Part shown: positions 1 through 5,323 of the stretch, one piece after another | How the letters are laid out: every line of letters starts with the position of its first letter | How positions within the stretch are numbered: the first letter of the stretch is position 1 | From: Peptococcaceae bacterium | GTDB taxonomy: Bacteria > Bacillota > Peptococcia > Peptococcales > Peptococcaceae | NCBI GenBank assembly: GCA_019420345.1 | Contig: JAHZHI010000044.1 | Location: 1-5,379, forward strand | DNA: 5,379 nt | Direction: 5' to 3' | The notes under the pieces: model-generated | What the model saw: only the letters and a program-made list of their open reading frames with translations | Databases searched by the model: none | Told to the model about the DNA's origin: nothing | Position numbers and translations under genes: made by a program

Positions 1-84
1 TTTCCTACATCAGGGGGTGTTTTGTCTATTGTCCGTTTTTATTGGACCTGTTCATACGCTCAGAGCTTTTTATTTGATGCTGTA
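1..84. other. Region downstream of the lipoprotein gene, nothing clear
   Basis: No gene is visible. The only dyad is a 4-base pair, GTCC (31-34) with GGAC (44-47), and on the minus strand it is not followed by a T run, so I do not call a terminator for the lipoprotein gene. Its transcript may end beyond the window or by another mechanism. Confidence 0.4.
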
Positions 85-1260
85 TTATTCTGGCTGTTGA
101 ACAGCGTAAACCTCGATATCGTCGTAGTCACTGAAGCTGCTCTTTGATGAAATGTTAAAGTCCACGGTTTTTCCTGCTTTAATGGTGCCGATCTTTCCAG
201 TAACACCGCCAACGATGTTCTTGCCGCGCTTGAAAACGACGGTAGCAATAACATTTTCTTGATCTTCATCGGTATTGTTGGTGATGGTGCCAGTAAAGGT
301 GGTATTGTCTTTATTGTGCTTTTCCTCCACATCGTTTACTTGCAGATCACCAACAGCCGGGATATCAGAGCCAGAAAAAGCTTTAAAGTCATAGTCATTG
401 TTTTCTACTGTAATCTCGACTTTATCAGGTTTCCCTTTCGGGCAATTGATGGAATCACCAAAGCACAGGGTGTCTCCAGGGGCAACGGATGAGAGTGAAC
501 AATTTTGTTTGGTCAGCACGCGCTCGTTTTTATCAAGGACTGTGATCTCGATATTTGGCGACATGATGGCATTATAGGTGTTCGGATTTTTGATCTCAAC
601 AGCATAATAAATTAACGAATTGCCGCCTTCCATGGTTTCCACTGTGTAGCCCGTGTCGAGCACTTCAATGTCCTGTACTTTTTCTTTTTCTGCTGCTTCT
701 TTATCGGCAGCAGAAGTATCTTTTTCGTCTTTGCCGTTTTTATCAGACTTATCATCGTCATTTTTATCTTTGTCGTCATCCGACTCTGGCAGGTCAACAG
801 CAAGATAAGTGTAATCTGTGTCGGAAGGAATGAGAACGGTTTCTGCGCCTGTTGCAGTGCCTTCTAAGGTTAATTTCCCATCGGCATAGCTGAAGGTACG
901 CGTTTCGTCGGTGGAACCATAGGCGGTTGTCGCCATGATGTCCTCATCACGCTCAGATTCCCAGCTATAGGTATCGGTATCTTCTGTTGGTGCATCATAG
1001 GTACCCGCCCAATAAACAGAACCATTCTGGTCATAGCTGGAGACCCAATGCAGTTCGATGAGGTCACCTTTAATGAAGCCGGCCAGATAGTATCCACTGC
1101 CCTGTGTTTCCGCGATCCAGCTTCCTTGCAGATCCAGTGCATTGACGGCTTCACTTTCCGGCGCTGCCGATGTATCGCTGCTGGCGTTGTTGCCACAGCC
1201 TGCTGCAAACAGCATCACACCAATGAGCATCAAAGCCAGAATCTTTTTTCTTAGATTCAT
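85..1260 (-). CDS. Secreted lipoprotein with acidic linker and C-terminal DUF5067/FxLYD-like beta domains
   Basis: This 391-residue protein has a lipoprotein signal peptide: basic MNLRKK, a hydrophobic core at residues 7-20, and a lipobox ending AAGC with the lipidated Cys at 22. It should be anchored to the outer face of the membrane. Residues ~44-150 form a beta-rich domain opening LQGSW with several Trp and Tyr (YYLAGF, YWAGTY), which resembles small-lipoprotein domains of unknown role. Residues ~157-197 are a low-complexity Asp/Lys/Glu linker with repeated DDDK. Residues ~198-290 and ~300-388 look like two Ig-like beta domains; the phrases YYAVEIKNPN and GTIKAGKTVDFNI recall DUF5067 and FxLYD domains. 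Mature-region Cys254, Cys266 and Cys273 could form a disulfide. The start is fixed by the signal peptide and by AAGGGGAG (1268-1275) seven bases upstream. The function is unknown; a cell-surface binding or envelope role is a guess. Reading frame and lipoprotein nature are secure, domain names less so. Confidence 0.9.
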   Translation of the reverse strand: MNLRKKILALMLIGVMLFAAGCGNNASSDTSAAPESEAVNALDLQGSWIAETQGSGYYLAGFIKGDLIELHWVSSYDQNGSVYWAGTYDAPTEDTDTYSWESERDEDIMATTAYGSTDETRTFSYADGKLTLEGTATGAETVLIPSDTDYTYLAVDLPESDDDKDKNDDDKSDKNGKDEKDTSAADKEAAEKEKVQDIEVLDTGYTVETMEGGNSLIYYAVEIKNPNTYNAIMSPNIEITVLDKNERVLTKQNCSLSSVAPGDTLCFGDSINCPKGKPDKVEITVENNDYDFKAFSGSDIPAVGDLQVNDVEEKHNKDNTTFTGTITNNTDEDQENVIATVVFKRGKNIVGGVTGKIGTIKAGKTVDFNISSKSSFSDYDDIEVYAVQQPE

Positions 1261-1282
1261 GATGTTTCTCCCCTTGTAGATA

Positions 1283-1307
1283 TTTTCGATTTAAGAACAA
1301 TCGAAAA
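1283..1307 (-). repeat. Perfect 9-base inverted repeat in the lipoprotein leader
   Basis: TTTTCGATT (1283-1291) and AATCGAAAA (1299-1307) are exact reverse complements around a 7-base spacer. The repeat lies between the predicted transcription start and the ribosome binding site of the lipoprotein gene. It is AT-rich and is not followed by a T run on the minus strand, so it is unlikely to be a terminator for niaR. It could be a repressor operator or a weak mRNA hairpin. Confidence 0.6.
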
Positions 1308-1333
1308 CTACGCATTAAAATAGTGACAAATTA

Positions 1334-1362
1334 ATTACACCATATCTTGTAGGAATTTTCAA
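1334..1362 (-). promoter_or_regulatory. Sigma-A-type promoter of the lipoprotein gene
   Basis: Read on the minus strand, a -35 box TTGAAA (1357-1362, 5 of 6 consensus) is separated by exactly 17 bases from a -10 box TGTAAT (1334-1339, 5 of 6). Transcription should begin near 1327, giving a leader of about 66 bases. The -35 box is half of the 12-base palindrome TTTCAATTGAAA (1357-1368). This promoter means the lipoprotein gene need not depend on transcription through niaR. Confidence 0.7.
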
Positions 1363-1403
1363 TTGAAACTTTTTTGAACGAGTGATTTTTCGCTGACAAG
1401 TTC

Positions 1404-1913
1404 TTATTCCATCAGGATGCCAATATCGCGCAGTGCTCTGCGCACCCGTTCTGCCGCTGCTTCGTCTGGACAGCGCAGCGTGTGAAGATGAATGCCGTCG
1501 GTTAATGCACTGATAGGCTGCGCAGCAGCATGTTGAGATTTCTCAATGAAGGCAGCCACTTCATATCGGCTAGACAGATCCAGTTGTCCGGTAAGCTGTC
1601 CATAGATGGGATGGGAAACGATCACATCCAGCACGGTGCATCCTTGATCCACGATGGCGTTGAGTTCTTCTTGCATACGCGCGGCGTCGTGGCGACAAGC
1701 CACCTGGCAAACAAAGCCGCCTTGATGTCGATCACAAATGTAACCGTGCGGCGTGGCAAGGATTTCATTACCAGCTGCACGCAGGAGAGCGATATCACCA
1801 ACGATGATTTGACGGCTCACAGAGCATTCCGCCGCCAATGTCGAGGCGCTGATGGCCGCATCAGCAGTCTGCAGTCGCTGTAAGATTTTCTCTCGTCGTT
1901 CTTTTGCGTTCAT
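1404..1913 (-). CDS. niaR: NiaR/YrxA-type transcriptional repressor (HTH_11 plus 3H domain)
   Basis: This 169-residue protein matches the two-domain layout and length of NiaR (YrxA), the Bacillota repressor of NAD biosynthesis and niacin uptake genes that uses nicotinic acid as co-repressor. Residues ~5-58 form a winged helix-turn-helix (recognition segment CSVSRQIIVGDIALLRAAG). Residues ~65-165 form the 3H domain, named for three conserved His-containing motifs, seen here as CRHDA (His75), SHPIYG (His101) and GIHLHT (His142, His144). By spacing, His75, Glu83, His142 and His144 correspond to the metal site I recall from the Thermotoga TM1602 structure (His79, Glu87, His144, His146), so effector and metal binding look intact. 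The start is supported by AGAGGTGAGG (1918-1927) and a promoter just upstream. The gene diverges from a permease gene. Family assignment is strong; the effector in this organism is inferred. Confidence 0.88.
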   Translation of the reverse strand: MNAKERREKILQRLQTADAAISASTLAAECSVSRQIIVGDIALLRAAGNEILATPHGYICDRHQGGFVCQVACRHDAARMQEELNAIVDQGCTVLDVIVSHPIYGQLTGQLDLSSRYEVAAFIEKSQHAAAQPISALTDGIHLHTLRCPDEAAAERVRRALRDIGILME

Positions 1914-1939
1914 GATGCCTCACCTCTTTCTTTCATTAT

Positions 1940-1968
1940 ATTATAGAGGATAAGCCTCACCAGGTCTA
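1940..1968 (-). promoter_or_regulatory. Probable promoter of niaR
   Basis: On the minus strand the -10 box TATAAT (1940-1945) is perfect, and a weak -35 box TAGACC (1963-1968, 4 of 6) lies 17 bases away. A second overlapping TATAAT occurs at 1935-1940, so the exact start is uncertain. Transcription starting near 1933 would give a short leader of about 20 bases containing the ribosome binding site. Confidence 0.55.
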
Positions 1969-2024
1969 GCGGCAAGCGCAGCCGAATGCGAGAATGATTT
2001 TTAGTCATTTCCGGCATTGCCGCT
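1968..2024. repeat. Nested inverted repeats in the divergent intergenic region
   Basis: AGCGGCAA (1968-1975) is the exact reverse complement of TTGCCGCT (2017-2024). Nested inside are AATGC (1985-1989) with GCATT (2014-2018) and AATGA (1993-1997) with TCATT (2005-2009). The outer arms touch the -35 boxes of both divergent promoters (1963-1968 and 2017-2022). The layout suits a shared regulator site or DNA loop, but inverted repeats this short can arise by chance. Confidence 0.4.
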
Positions 2025-2045
2025 GGCGACCAGCACGGGTATAAT
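2017..2045 (+). promoter_or_regulatory. Promoter of the permease gene
   Basis: A perfect -10 box TATAAT (2040-2045) is preceded, after a 17-base spacer, by TTGCCG (2017-2022, 4 of 6 to TTGACA). Transcription should begin near 2052. This excludes the in-frame ATG at 2049, which would lie outside the transcript, and supports the TTG start at 2094. Confidence 0.7.
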
Positions 2046-2093
2046 AGAATGCGGTGTGCAAAATATGAAACACTTTTGAAAGGAGGCGCGCCA

Positions 2094-3224
2094 TTGCGAA
2101 AAATCATCCATTGGTTCAAACAAGAGACGGTGTTGTCCGTGGCATTCATTCTGGCGGTCGTCTCATCTTTGATCATTCATCCCGACACTGAGTACCTGGC
2201 GTATCCAGACTATCGCACCTTGGCCTTGTTATTCTGTTTGATGATTATTGTGGCAGGATTGCAGCACCTTGGCGTGTTTGCGCTTTTGGGACAAAAACTG
2301 ATCCAAAAAGCACACAGCCTGCGTATGCTCTACGCGGCTATGATCCTGTTGTGTTTCTTTTGCAGCATGGTGATTACCAATGATGTGACACTGATCACGT
2401 TTGTACCGTTTACGATTCTTGTTTTTCGTATGATTGAGCGCGAGGACCGCGTGCTGAAACTGGTGGTGCTGGAAACAATCGCTGCCAATCTTGGGAGCAT
2501 GGCGACACCAATTGGCAATCCTCAAAACCTCTATCTTTACTCTGTATCGAATATGTCGTTTGCCGATTTTGCCTGGGCGGTGTGGCCTTATACGGCACTT
2601 GCCTTGGTGATGCTGTTGGCAAGTGTGCGCACGGTGCGTGAGGCACCGCTGAGCCATCGTCTTGTCAGCGATGAAGCAGCATCACCGCTTGTCGCACCAC
2701 ATGGTCTGAAACATGCAATGGCCCCTTATCTGGCTTTGCTGGTGCTGTGTCTTTTGGTGGTGTTCCGTGTGCTGCCTTATGGACCAGTGTTGGTTATTGT
2801 AGCAGTGGTTGTTTTTATGGTGGACCGCAGCTTGTTTCGTCAGGTGGATTATGGCCTTTTGGCAACGTTTGTCTGTTTCTTTGTCTTTATCGGCAATGTA
2901 AAACGCATTTCAGCCGTCAGCGCTTTATTGGTCTCCCTTATGGCTGGGCGCGAACTGGGTGCTGGCATTCTCGCCAGTCAAATCATCAGCAATGTGCCGG
3001 CAGCTATCTTGCTGTCCGGCTTTACCCATAATCTCACTACATTATTAACAGCGGTCAATCTGGGTGGATTGGGCACTTTAGTGGCCTCACTGGCGAGTTT
3101 GATTTCATTCAAATTTTTCAGCAAGGATTATCCAACACAAAAAGGGCATTTTTTGAAAGTGTTTACACTGTGGAATGTGGGATTTCTTATCATCCTCACA
3201 CTGCTGGCGATGCTTCTCATTTAA
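2094..3224 (+). CDS. Ion/anion permease of the CitMHS/SLC13/ArsB-NhaD superfamily
   Basis: This integral membrane transporter has about 376 residues and 9-11 predicted hydrophobic segments. Ion Transporter superfamily signatures appear in two halves, as expected from its internal inverted duplication. The first half has VITNDVTLITFVPF (93-106) and GSMATPIGNPQNLYLYS (134-150); the second has QIISNVPAAILLSGFT (296-311) followed by the Gly-rich GGLGTLVASLASLISF (324-339). The TND and TPIGNPQN segments usually form the re-entrant substrate/cation site. The substrate cannot be read from sequence: carboxylates, arsenite, sulfate and Na+/H+ exchange all occur in this superfamily, and short members are often annotated only as anion permeases. 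I chose the TTG at 2094 because AAAGGAGG (2079-2086) lies seven bases before it, and the upstream ATG at 2049 sits against the -10 box. Divergence from niaR raises the possibility of shared control. The gene ends in a strong terminator. Confidence 0.87.
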   Translation: MRKIIHWFKQETVLSVAFILAVVSSLIIHPDTEYLAYPDYRTLALLFCLMIIVAGLQHLGVFALLGQKLIQKAHSLRMLYAAMILLCFFCSMVITNDVTLITFVPFTILVFRMIEREDRVLKLVVLETIAANLGSMATPIGNPQNLYLYSVSNMSFADFAWAVWPYTALALVMLLASVRTVREAPLSHRLVSDEAASPLVAPHGLKHAMAPYLALLVLCLLVVFRVLPYGPVLVIVAVVVFMVDRSLFRQVDYGLLATFVCFFVFIGNVKRISAVSALLVSLMAGRELGAGILASQIISNVPAAILLSGFTHNLTTLLTAVNLGGLGTLVASLASLISFKFFSKDYPTQKGHFLKVFTLWNVGFLIILTLLAMLLI

Positions 3225-3242
3225 TACGCTATATCATAAAAT

Positions 3243-3275
3243 AACGCCGTTCCTATCATTGGAACGGCGTTTTCT
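3243..3275 (+). terminator. Rho-independent terminator after the permease gene
   Basis: AACGCCGTTCC (3243-3253) pairs perfectly with GGAACGGCGTT (3261-3271) around a 7-base loop, and is followed by a T-rich tail. It begins 18 bases after the permease stop codon. The next promoter's -35 box starts at 3277, so the two transcription units are tightly packed but separate. Confidence 0.9.
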
Positions 3276-3276
3276 A

Positions 3277-3305
3277 TTGACAGTATCTGTGCGGCGCGAT
3301 ACAAT
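3277..3305 (+). promoter_or_regulatory. Strong promoter of the EIIC-like gene
   Basis: A perfect -35 box TTGACA (3277-3282), a 17-base spacer and a -10 box TACAAT (3300-3305, 5 of 6) make this the best promoter in the window. Transcription should start near 3312, six bases before the palindrome at 3318. A promoter this strong with an operator-like element beside it suggests tight repression. Confidence 0.85.
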
Positions 3306-3317
3306 AGCACTGTCGCA

Positions 3318-3337
3318 TCACCTGTCAAGACAGGTGA
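3318..3337. promoter_or_regulatory. Candidate repressor operator, possibly the NiaR site
   Basis: TCACCTGTC (3318-3326) and GACAGGTGA (3329-3337) are exact reverse complements with a 2-base spacer AA. A third half-site, ACCTGT (3340-3345), forms a further inverted pair with ACAGGT (3330-3335). The element spans roughly +6 to +25 of the predicted transcript, where a bound repressor would block initiation or early elongation. No T run follows it, so it is not a terminator; an RNA hairpin with a CAAG loop is possible but less natural. NiaR is the only DNA-binding regulator encoded nearby, so I assign the site to it by inference. I find no second copy in the window, including in the niaR upstream region. 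Confidence 0.6.
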
Positions 3338-3368
3338 CAACCTGTTTCAAACAAAGGGGGAGGACTCT

Positions 3369-4463
3369 ATGAGTAAGGTAGGCGCTTTTCTCAAGCGCAA
3401 GGATATTGAAATTTCATTGCGGCGCTACGGCATCGACGCGCTGGGTGCTATGGCACAGGGGCTTTTTTGTTCGCTGCTGATTGGCACCATCATTGATACC
3501 ATCGGCACACAGTTTCACATTGCTGCACTGTCCAGCACGGTGGCAACCATTTCTGGCAACGACTACACCGTCGGCGGGCTGGCATCAGCGATGAGTGGTC
3601 CGGCCATGGCGGTGGCCATTGGTTACGCCCTGCGGTGCCCGCCATTGGTATTGTTCTCACTGATCACAGTAGGGTTTTCGGCAAACGCATTGGGCGGTGC
3701 CGGCGGTCCTTTGGCGGTGCTCTTTGTCGCCATCATTGCCGCTGAAATCGGGAAAGCCGTCAGCAAGGAAACCAAGATTGACATTTTGGTGACGCCATTG
3801 GTCACCATTGGCGTCGGCATTGCCTTGTCGGCGGCGATTGCACCAGCACTCGGTGCTGCAGCAATGAAGGTCGGCAACCTGATCATGTGGGCCACGGAAC
3901 TGCAGCCATTCTGGATGGGTATTTTGGTATCGGTGGTCGTTGGCATCGCCTTGACACTGCCAATTTCTTCTGCGGCCATCTGCGCGGCGCTTTCGCTCAC
4001 TGGATTGGCTGGCGGAGCGGCAGTGGCTGGCTGCTGTGCACAAATGGTCGGCTTTGCTGTCATGAGTTTCAAAGAAAATCGCTGGGGCGGACTGGTCAGC
4101 CAGGGGCTTGGCACTTCCATGCTACAGATGGGCAATATTGTGCGCAATCCTTGGATCTGGGTGGCACCAACATTGGCCTCTGCCATCACTGGGCCATTGG
4201 CAACCTGTGTGTTCCATTTGGAAATGAACGGCACACCGGTCTCTTCTGGTATGGGCACCTGCGGCCTGGTTGGCCCAATCGGCGTTTACTCCGGCTGGGT
4301 AGCTGATGTAGCAAGCGGTGCCAAAGCAGCCATCACATCGATGGATTGGCTGGGGCTGGTGTTGATCTGCTTCGTGCTGCCAGCCATTCTGGCGCCACTT
4401 TTTAACAAGATCATGCGCAAGATCGGCCGCGTCAAAGACGGCGACCTGACACTGGATGCTTAA
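3369..4463 (+). CDS. Stand-alone PTS EIIC-like membrane protein (PTS_EIIC_2, PfoR type)
   Basis: This polytopic membrane protein of 364 residues consists almost wholly of hydrophobic Ala/Gly-rich helices. It fits the PTS_EIIC_2 family, the group that contains the putative toxin regulator PfoR of Clostridium perfringens. Family-like stretches are GIDALGAMAQGLFCSLLIGT (21-40), NALGGAGGPLAVLFVAIIAA (106-125), the polar KETKIDILVTPLVTIGVG (133-150), LPISSAAICAALSLTGLAGG (197-216) and FKENRWGGLVSQGLGTSMLQ (234-253). It has no EIIA or EIIB domain and no PTS partner gene beside it, so phosphorylation-coupled sugar uptake is doubtful and the substrate is unknown. The start is supported by AAGGGGGAGG (3354-3363) and by the basic cytoplasmic N-terminus. 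The gene is monocistronic, with a consensus promoter, an operator-like palindrome and a terminator. The nearby niaR and that palindrome hint at a link to NAD precursors. Family call strong, function open. Confidence 0.88.
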   Translation: MSKVGAFLKRKDIEISLRRYGIDALGAMAQGLFCSLLIGTIIDTIGTQFHIAALSSTVATISGNDYTVGGLASAMSGPAMAVAIGYALRCPPLVLFSLITVGFSANALGGAGGPLAVLFVAIIAAEIGKAVSKETKIDILVTPLVTIGVGIALSAAIAPALGAAAMKVGNLIMWATELQPFWMGILVSVVVGIALTLPISSAAICAALSLTGLAGGAAVAGCCAQMVGFAVMSFKENRWGGLVSQGLGTSMLQMGNIVRNPWIWVAPTLASAITGPLATCVFHLEMNGTPVSSGMGTCGLVGPIGVYSGWVADVASGAKAAITSMDWLGLVLICFVLPAILAPLFNKIMRKIGRVKDGDLTLDA

Positions 4464-4468
4464 CATAC

Positions 4469-4497
4469 AACGCTCACCAAATAAGGTGAGCGTTTTT
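4469..4497 (+). terminator. Rho-independent terminator after the EIIC-like gene
   Basis: AACGCTCACC (4469-4478) pairs perfectly with GGTGAGCGTT (4485-4494) around a 6-base loop; the final Ts run into a five-T tract (4493-4497). It lies six bases after the stop codon and isolates this gene from the siroheme protein gene downstream. Confidence 0.9.
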
Positions 4498-4521
4498 CAT
4501 GCCAGCGATTAAAAACGCCTA

Positions 4522-4550
4522 TTCTCAAGATGGATAGCAAGCGTTATAAT
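4522..4550 (+). promoter_or_regulatory. Promoter of the siroheme protein gene
   Basis: A perfect -10 box TATAAT (4545-4550) has a weak -35 box TTCTCA (4522-4527, 4 of 6) 17 bases upstream. Transcription should start near 4557, leaving a leader of about 60 bases. The in-frame ATG at 4530 lies upstream of the -10 box and so cannot be the translation start. Confidence 0.65.
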
Positions 4551-4575
4551 AGGAACGTTGAAAAGTTCGATTCAA

Positions 4576-4594
4576 GCGTAGCTGTGACCTACGC
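4576..4594 (+). promoter_or_regulatory. Small hairpin in the leader of the siroheme protein gene
   Basis: GCGTAG (4576-4581) pairs with CTACGC (4589-4594) around a 7-base loop, ending eight bases before the ribosome binding site GGAGG (4603-4607). It could protect the 5' end of the mRNA or tune translation. An overlapping TGTG/CACA dyad (4584-4598) vaguely resembles redox-regulator sites, but its spacing does not match the Rex or CRP/FNR consensus. Confidence 0.4.
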
Positions 4595-4616
4595 ACAATA
4601 TTGGAGGAAAGACAAA

Positions 4617-5270
4617 ATGGAATTTAAAACCCACGTAACCCTGCATAAAGACGGCACCTATTCTCTCGGCGTCAACATTGACTATGGTTTTCTGAGCCCA
4701 GACGACCTGATCAAAATCGCTGAACTTGCTAAAAAGCACAATGTCACCCAAATCATGGCCACCACGGCTAAGAAGATCAGCTTCTACAATGTTCAAGAAG
4801 CCGATGTAAACCCACTGTGGGACGACATTCTCGCAACATTTGGCGACCGCGTTCGCAATCCAAAAGGCAAAATCATCGTTTGCCCTGGCAAAGACCACTG
4901 CAAATTCGCTATGCCTGGCTTCGACGGTCATGCCATAGCCGACAAGATCGTTGCCATCTCCCAAAAGCATGACGCTGGCAAGCTCAAAGTCGGTGTAGCA
5001 ACCTGCCCACGCTGCTGCTCCATGGCACGCGTTCGTGACATTGCTGTTTACGCTGGTGCAAAAGGCTGGACCGTTGCCCTTGGCGGCAATGGCGGCACAC
5101 TGCCTGGTGCTGGCACAGTTGTTGCTGATGGCTTGTCCGATGACGAAGCACTTGCACTCGTTGACAAGCTCTACACCTATGTCGAAACCAAGAAAAACGG
5201 CAACGAACGTTCTGCACGCCTGCTGAAACGTCTCGGCGAAGACGATCTGAAAGCTTTCTTGGCTGAATAA
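4617..5270 (+). CDS. Small stand-alone siroheme/4Fe-4S sulfite or nitrite reductase-type protein
   Basis: This soluble protein of 217 residues has one copy of the nitrite/sulfite reductase fold. Residues ~5-65 resemble the ferredoxin-like half-domain, and ~80-200 the siroheme/4Fe-4S domain. The cofactor motif is intact: Cys89-x5-Cys95 (CPGKDHC) and Cys130-x3-Cys134 (CPRCC), with an extra Cys133. Classical CysI/NirA enzymes carry two repeats in ~550 residues; this length matches the small assimilatory-type sulfite reductase of Desulfovibrio vulgaris, about 218 residues. It has no flavin, NAD(P)H or extra ferredoxin domain, so it needs an outside electron donor, none of which is encoded here. 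At the usual GQRI/RQRI position it reads AKKIS (51-55), with Lys in place of the conserved Arg. The ATG at 4617 follows GGAGG by nine bases and lies inside the transcript. Arg codons are all CGC or CGT, suggesting high expression. Sulfite versus nitrite, or a non-catalytic role, is undecided. Confidence 0.88.
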   Translation: MEFKTHVTLHKDGTYSLGVNIDYGFLSPDDLIKIAELAKKHNVTQIMATTAKKISFYNVQEADVNPLWDDILATFGDRVRNPKGKIIVCPGKDHCKFAMPGFDGHAIADKIVAISQKHDAGKLKVGVATCPRCCSMARVRDIAVYAGAKGWTVALGGNGGTLPGAGTVVADGLSDDEALALVDKLYTYVETKKNGNERSARLLKRLGEDDLKAFLAE

Positions 5271-5290
5271 TCTATTGATCACACCTCTTT

Positions 5291-5323
5291 GCGCCATCGA
5301 ACACCACGCGATGGCGCTTTTTT
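5291..5323 (+). terminator. Rho-independent terminator after the siroheme protein gene
   Basis: GCGCCATCG (5291-5299) pairs perfectly with CGATGGCGC (5309-5317) around a 9-base loop, followed by six Ts (5318-5323). It begins 20 bases after the stop codon. Confidence 0.92.

Noticed and set aside
664..790. Repetitive tract as a CRISPR or DNA repeat array
   Set aside because: It encodes the Asp/Lys-rich linker of the lipoprotein; the repetition comes from GAC/GAT/AAA codons and has no regular unit or spacers.
1369..1403. Terminator for niaR on the minus strand
   Set aside because: Only weak, mismatched pairing is visible and no T run follows on the minus strand; readthrough into the lipoprotein gene stays possible.
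1957..1966. CTCACCAGGTC-like dyad near the niaR -35 box as a NiaR autoregulatory site
   Set aside because: Only ACC-A-GGT is symmetric; it lacks the CACCTGTC/GACAGGTG arms of the 3318 palindrome and is too short to support.
2049..2093. N-terminal extension of the permease from ATG 2049
   Set aside because: The ATG is three bases after the TATAAT box, upstream of the expected transcript start, and the extension encodes the ribosome binding site of the TTG start.
3318..3337. Palindrome as an RNA attenuator or riboswitch
   Set aside because: There is no T tract after it and no alternative competing structure; the tight 2-base spacer and promoter-proximal position fit a DNA operator better.
3623..4258. 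Long minus-strand open frame (211 codons) opposite the EIIC-like gene
   Set aside because: It lies wholly antisense to a clear family member, has low-complexity Ala/Pro/Thr content mirroring hydrophobic codons, and has no ribosome binding site or family resemblance.
4530..4616. 29-codon N-terminal extension of the siroheme protein
   Set aside because: It covers the -10 box and the leader, and homologous proteins of this size start near the MEFKTHVTL segment.
4572..5297. Minus-strand open frame (241 codons) opposite the siroheme protein gene
   Set aside because: It is antisense to a gene with an intact Cys cofactor motif, begins inside that gene's terminator region, and arises from the strong codon bias of the real gene.
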